The position numbers were made by a program, and so were the translations under genes. Positions 15,247 to 15,480 of a DNA stretch of 15,480 nucleotides are shown here, piece after piece. Source of the stretch: Clostridiales bacterium UBA6468 (GTDB lineage Bacteria > Bacillota > Clostridia > Oscillospirales > Oscillospiraceae). Numbering within the stretch: the stretch's first letter is position 1; every line of letters starts with the position of its first letter. The DNA is taken from NCBI GenBank assembly GCA_002436765.1, contig DJNI01000029.1, forward strand, positions 1 to 15,480, read 5' to 3'. Below the pieces are notes generated by a model. That model ran no database searches. It was given only the letters and a program-made list of their open reading frames with translations, and was not told the DNA's origin.

Positions 15247-15417
15247 TTAAAGAACCTCGTTCATTTTGTCCTCGACCTTCCATGCAAGGTCTTCGGCTTT
15301 GTTGGCAGCCTTTGCCGCCATGCGCCGCACGGGATTCTGCCGGGGCATCATCAGCACGGCCACCGCGCCCGCGGCAGCGCCAAGACCGGCGGAAAGCATC
15401 CATCCTTTTGCGTTCAT
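15247..15417 (-). CDS. 56-residue membrane-associated small protein
   Basis: This gene is too short for common length cut-offs but well supported. GGGAGGG (15431-15425) stands 7 bases before the ATG at 15417, with a TATACT -10 box upstream. The protein has a basic start (MNAKGW), a Gly/Ala-rich hydrophobic helix at about 7-24 (GLGAAAGAVAVLMM), then a basic turn (RQNPVRR) and an amphipathic Lys/Glu/Ala-rich helix ending DLAWKVEDKMNEVL. The layout resembles small YtxH-type proteins, but I cannot assign a family. It converges with the anti-sigma gene, with a hairpin between them. Confidence 0.75.
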   Translation of the reverse strand: MNAKGWMLSAGLGAAAGAVAVLMMPRQNPVRRMAAKAANKAEDLAWKVEDKMNEVL

Positions 15418-15440
15418 AAAGTTTCCCTCCCTTCACGGGT

Positions 15441-15446
15441 AGTATA
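15441..15446 (-). promoter_or_regulatory. -10 box of the small-protein gene
   Basis: TATACT on the minus strand (15446-15441) lies 23 bases before the ATG. No clear -35 box is seen 17 bases further. The box sits within a short inverted repeat (GGGTA-GTA-TACCC), which could be an operator or chance. Confidence 0.4.
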
Positions 15447-15480
15447 CCCAGGGAACCGCCGAATAAATCGTCTGCGACTG

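Overview
The window looks like a chromosomal segment of a gut Clostridia bacterium, most likely in the Oscillospiraceae (Oscillibacter/Flavonifractor-like). The evidence is the GC-rich coding sequence, strong AGGAGG-type ribosome binding sites with several TTG/GTG starts, an EcfA1-EcfA2-EcfT module followed by truA, a ClpE-type ATPase with an N-terminal zinc finger, a DUF1292 protein, and an ECF sigma/anti-sigma pair with a Firmicutes-type ECF promoter. The genus assignment is inference from these features; no database was searched.

Layout. Positions 1-700 are AT-rich and different in character from the rest. They hold the last codons of an unidentified gene, two hairpin terminators and a 5'-truncated papain-like cysteine peptidase remnant. 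Positions 700-4146 are a minus-strand block: an HD-domain protein, a PrsA-like membrane-anchored foldase, a structured RNA of about 197 nt with its own terminator (best guess 6S RNA), a DUF1292 protein and a short BofC-like exported protein. Several of these have recognisable sigma-A promoters (TTGACA-N17-TAGAAT, TTGAAA-N17-TATAAT, TTGATT-N17-TAGAAT).

From 4235 the direction changes. A plus-strand run with very short gaps or overlaps, probably one operon, encodes a class A penicillin-binding protein with an unusual Cys4 zinc-ribbon-like insertion, an RlmI-like SAM methyltransferase, EcfA1, EcfA2 and EcfT (the energising module for vitamin/metal ECF uptake) and the tRNA pseudouridine synthase TruA. 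A clpE-like gene follows with its own extended -10 promoter and ends at a strong terminator. Next is an ECF sigma factor gene with a textbook ECF promoter (TGTAAG-N16-CGTC) directly upstream, overlapping by 4 bp a zinc-finger anti-sigma factor with four predicted membrane helices. The window closes with a strong hairpin terminator and a 56-aa minus-strand membrane-associated small protein.

The genes are mostly housekeeping: envelope synthesis and protein folding (PBP, PrsA, ClpE, ECF sigma), RNA modification (TruA, methyltransferase) and micronutrient uptake (ECF). No mobile element, CRISPR array, defence system or biosynthetic cluster was seen. The items most worth a second look are the putative 6S RNA, the zinc-ribbon PBP, the autoregulated sigma module and the decayed peptidase region.
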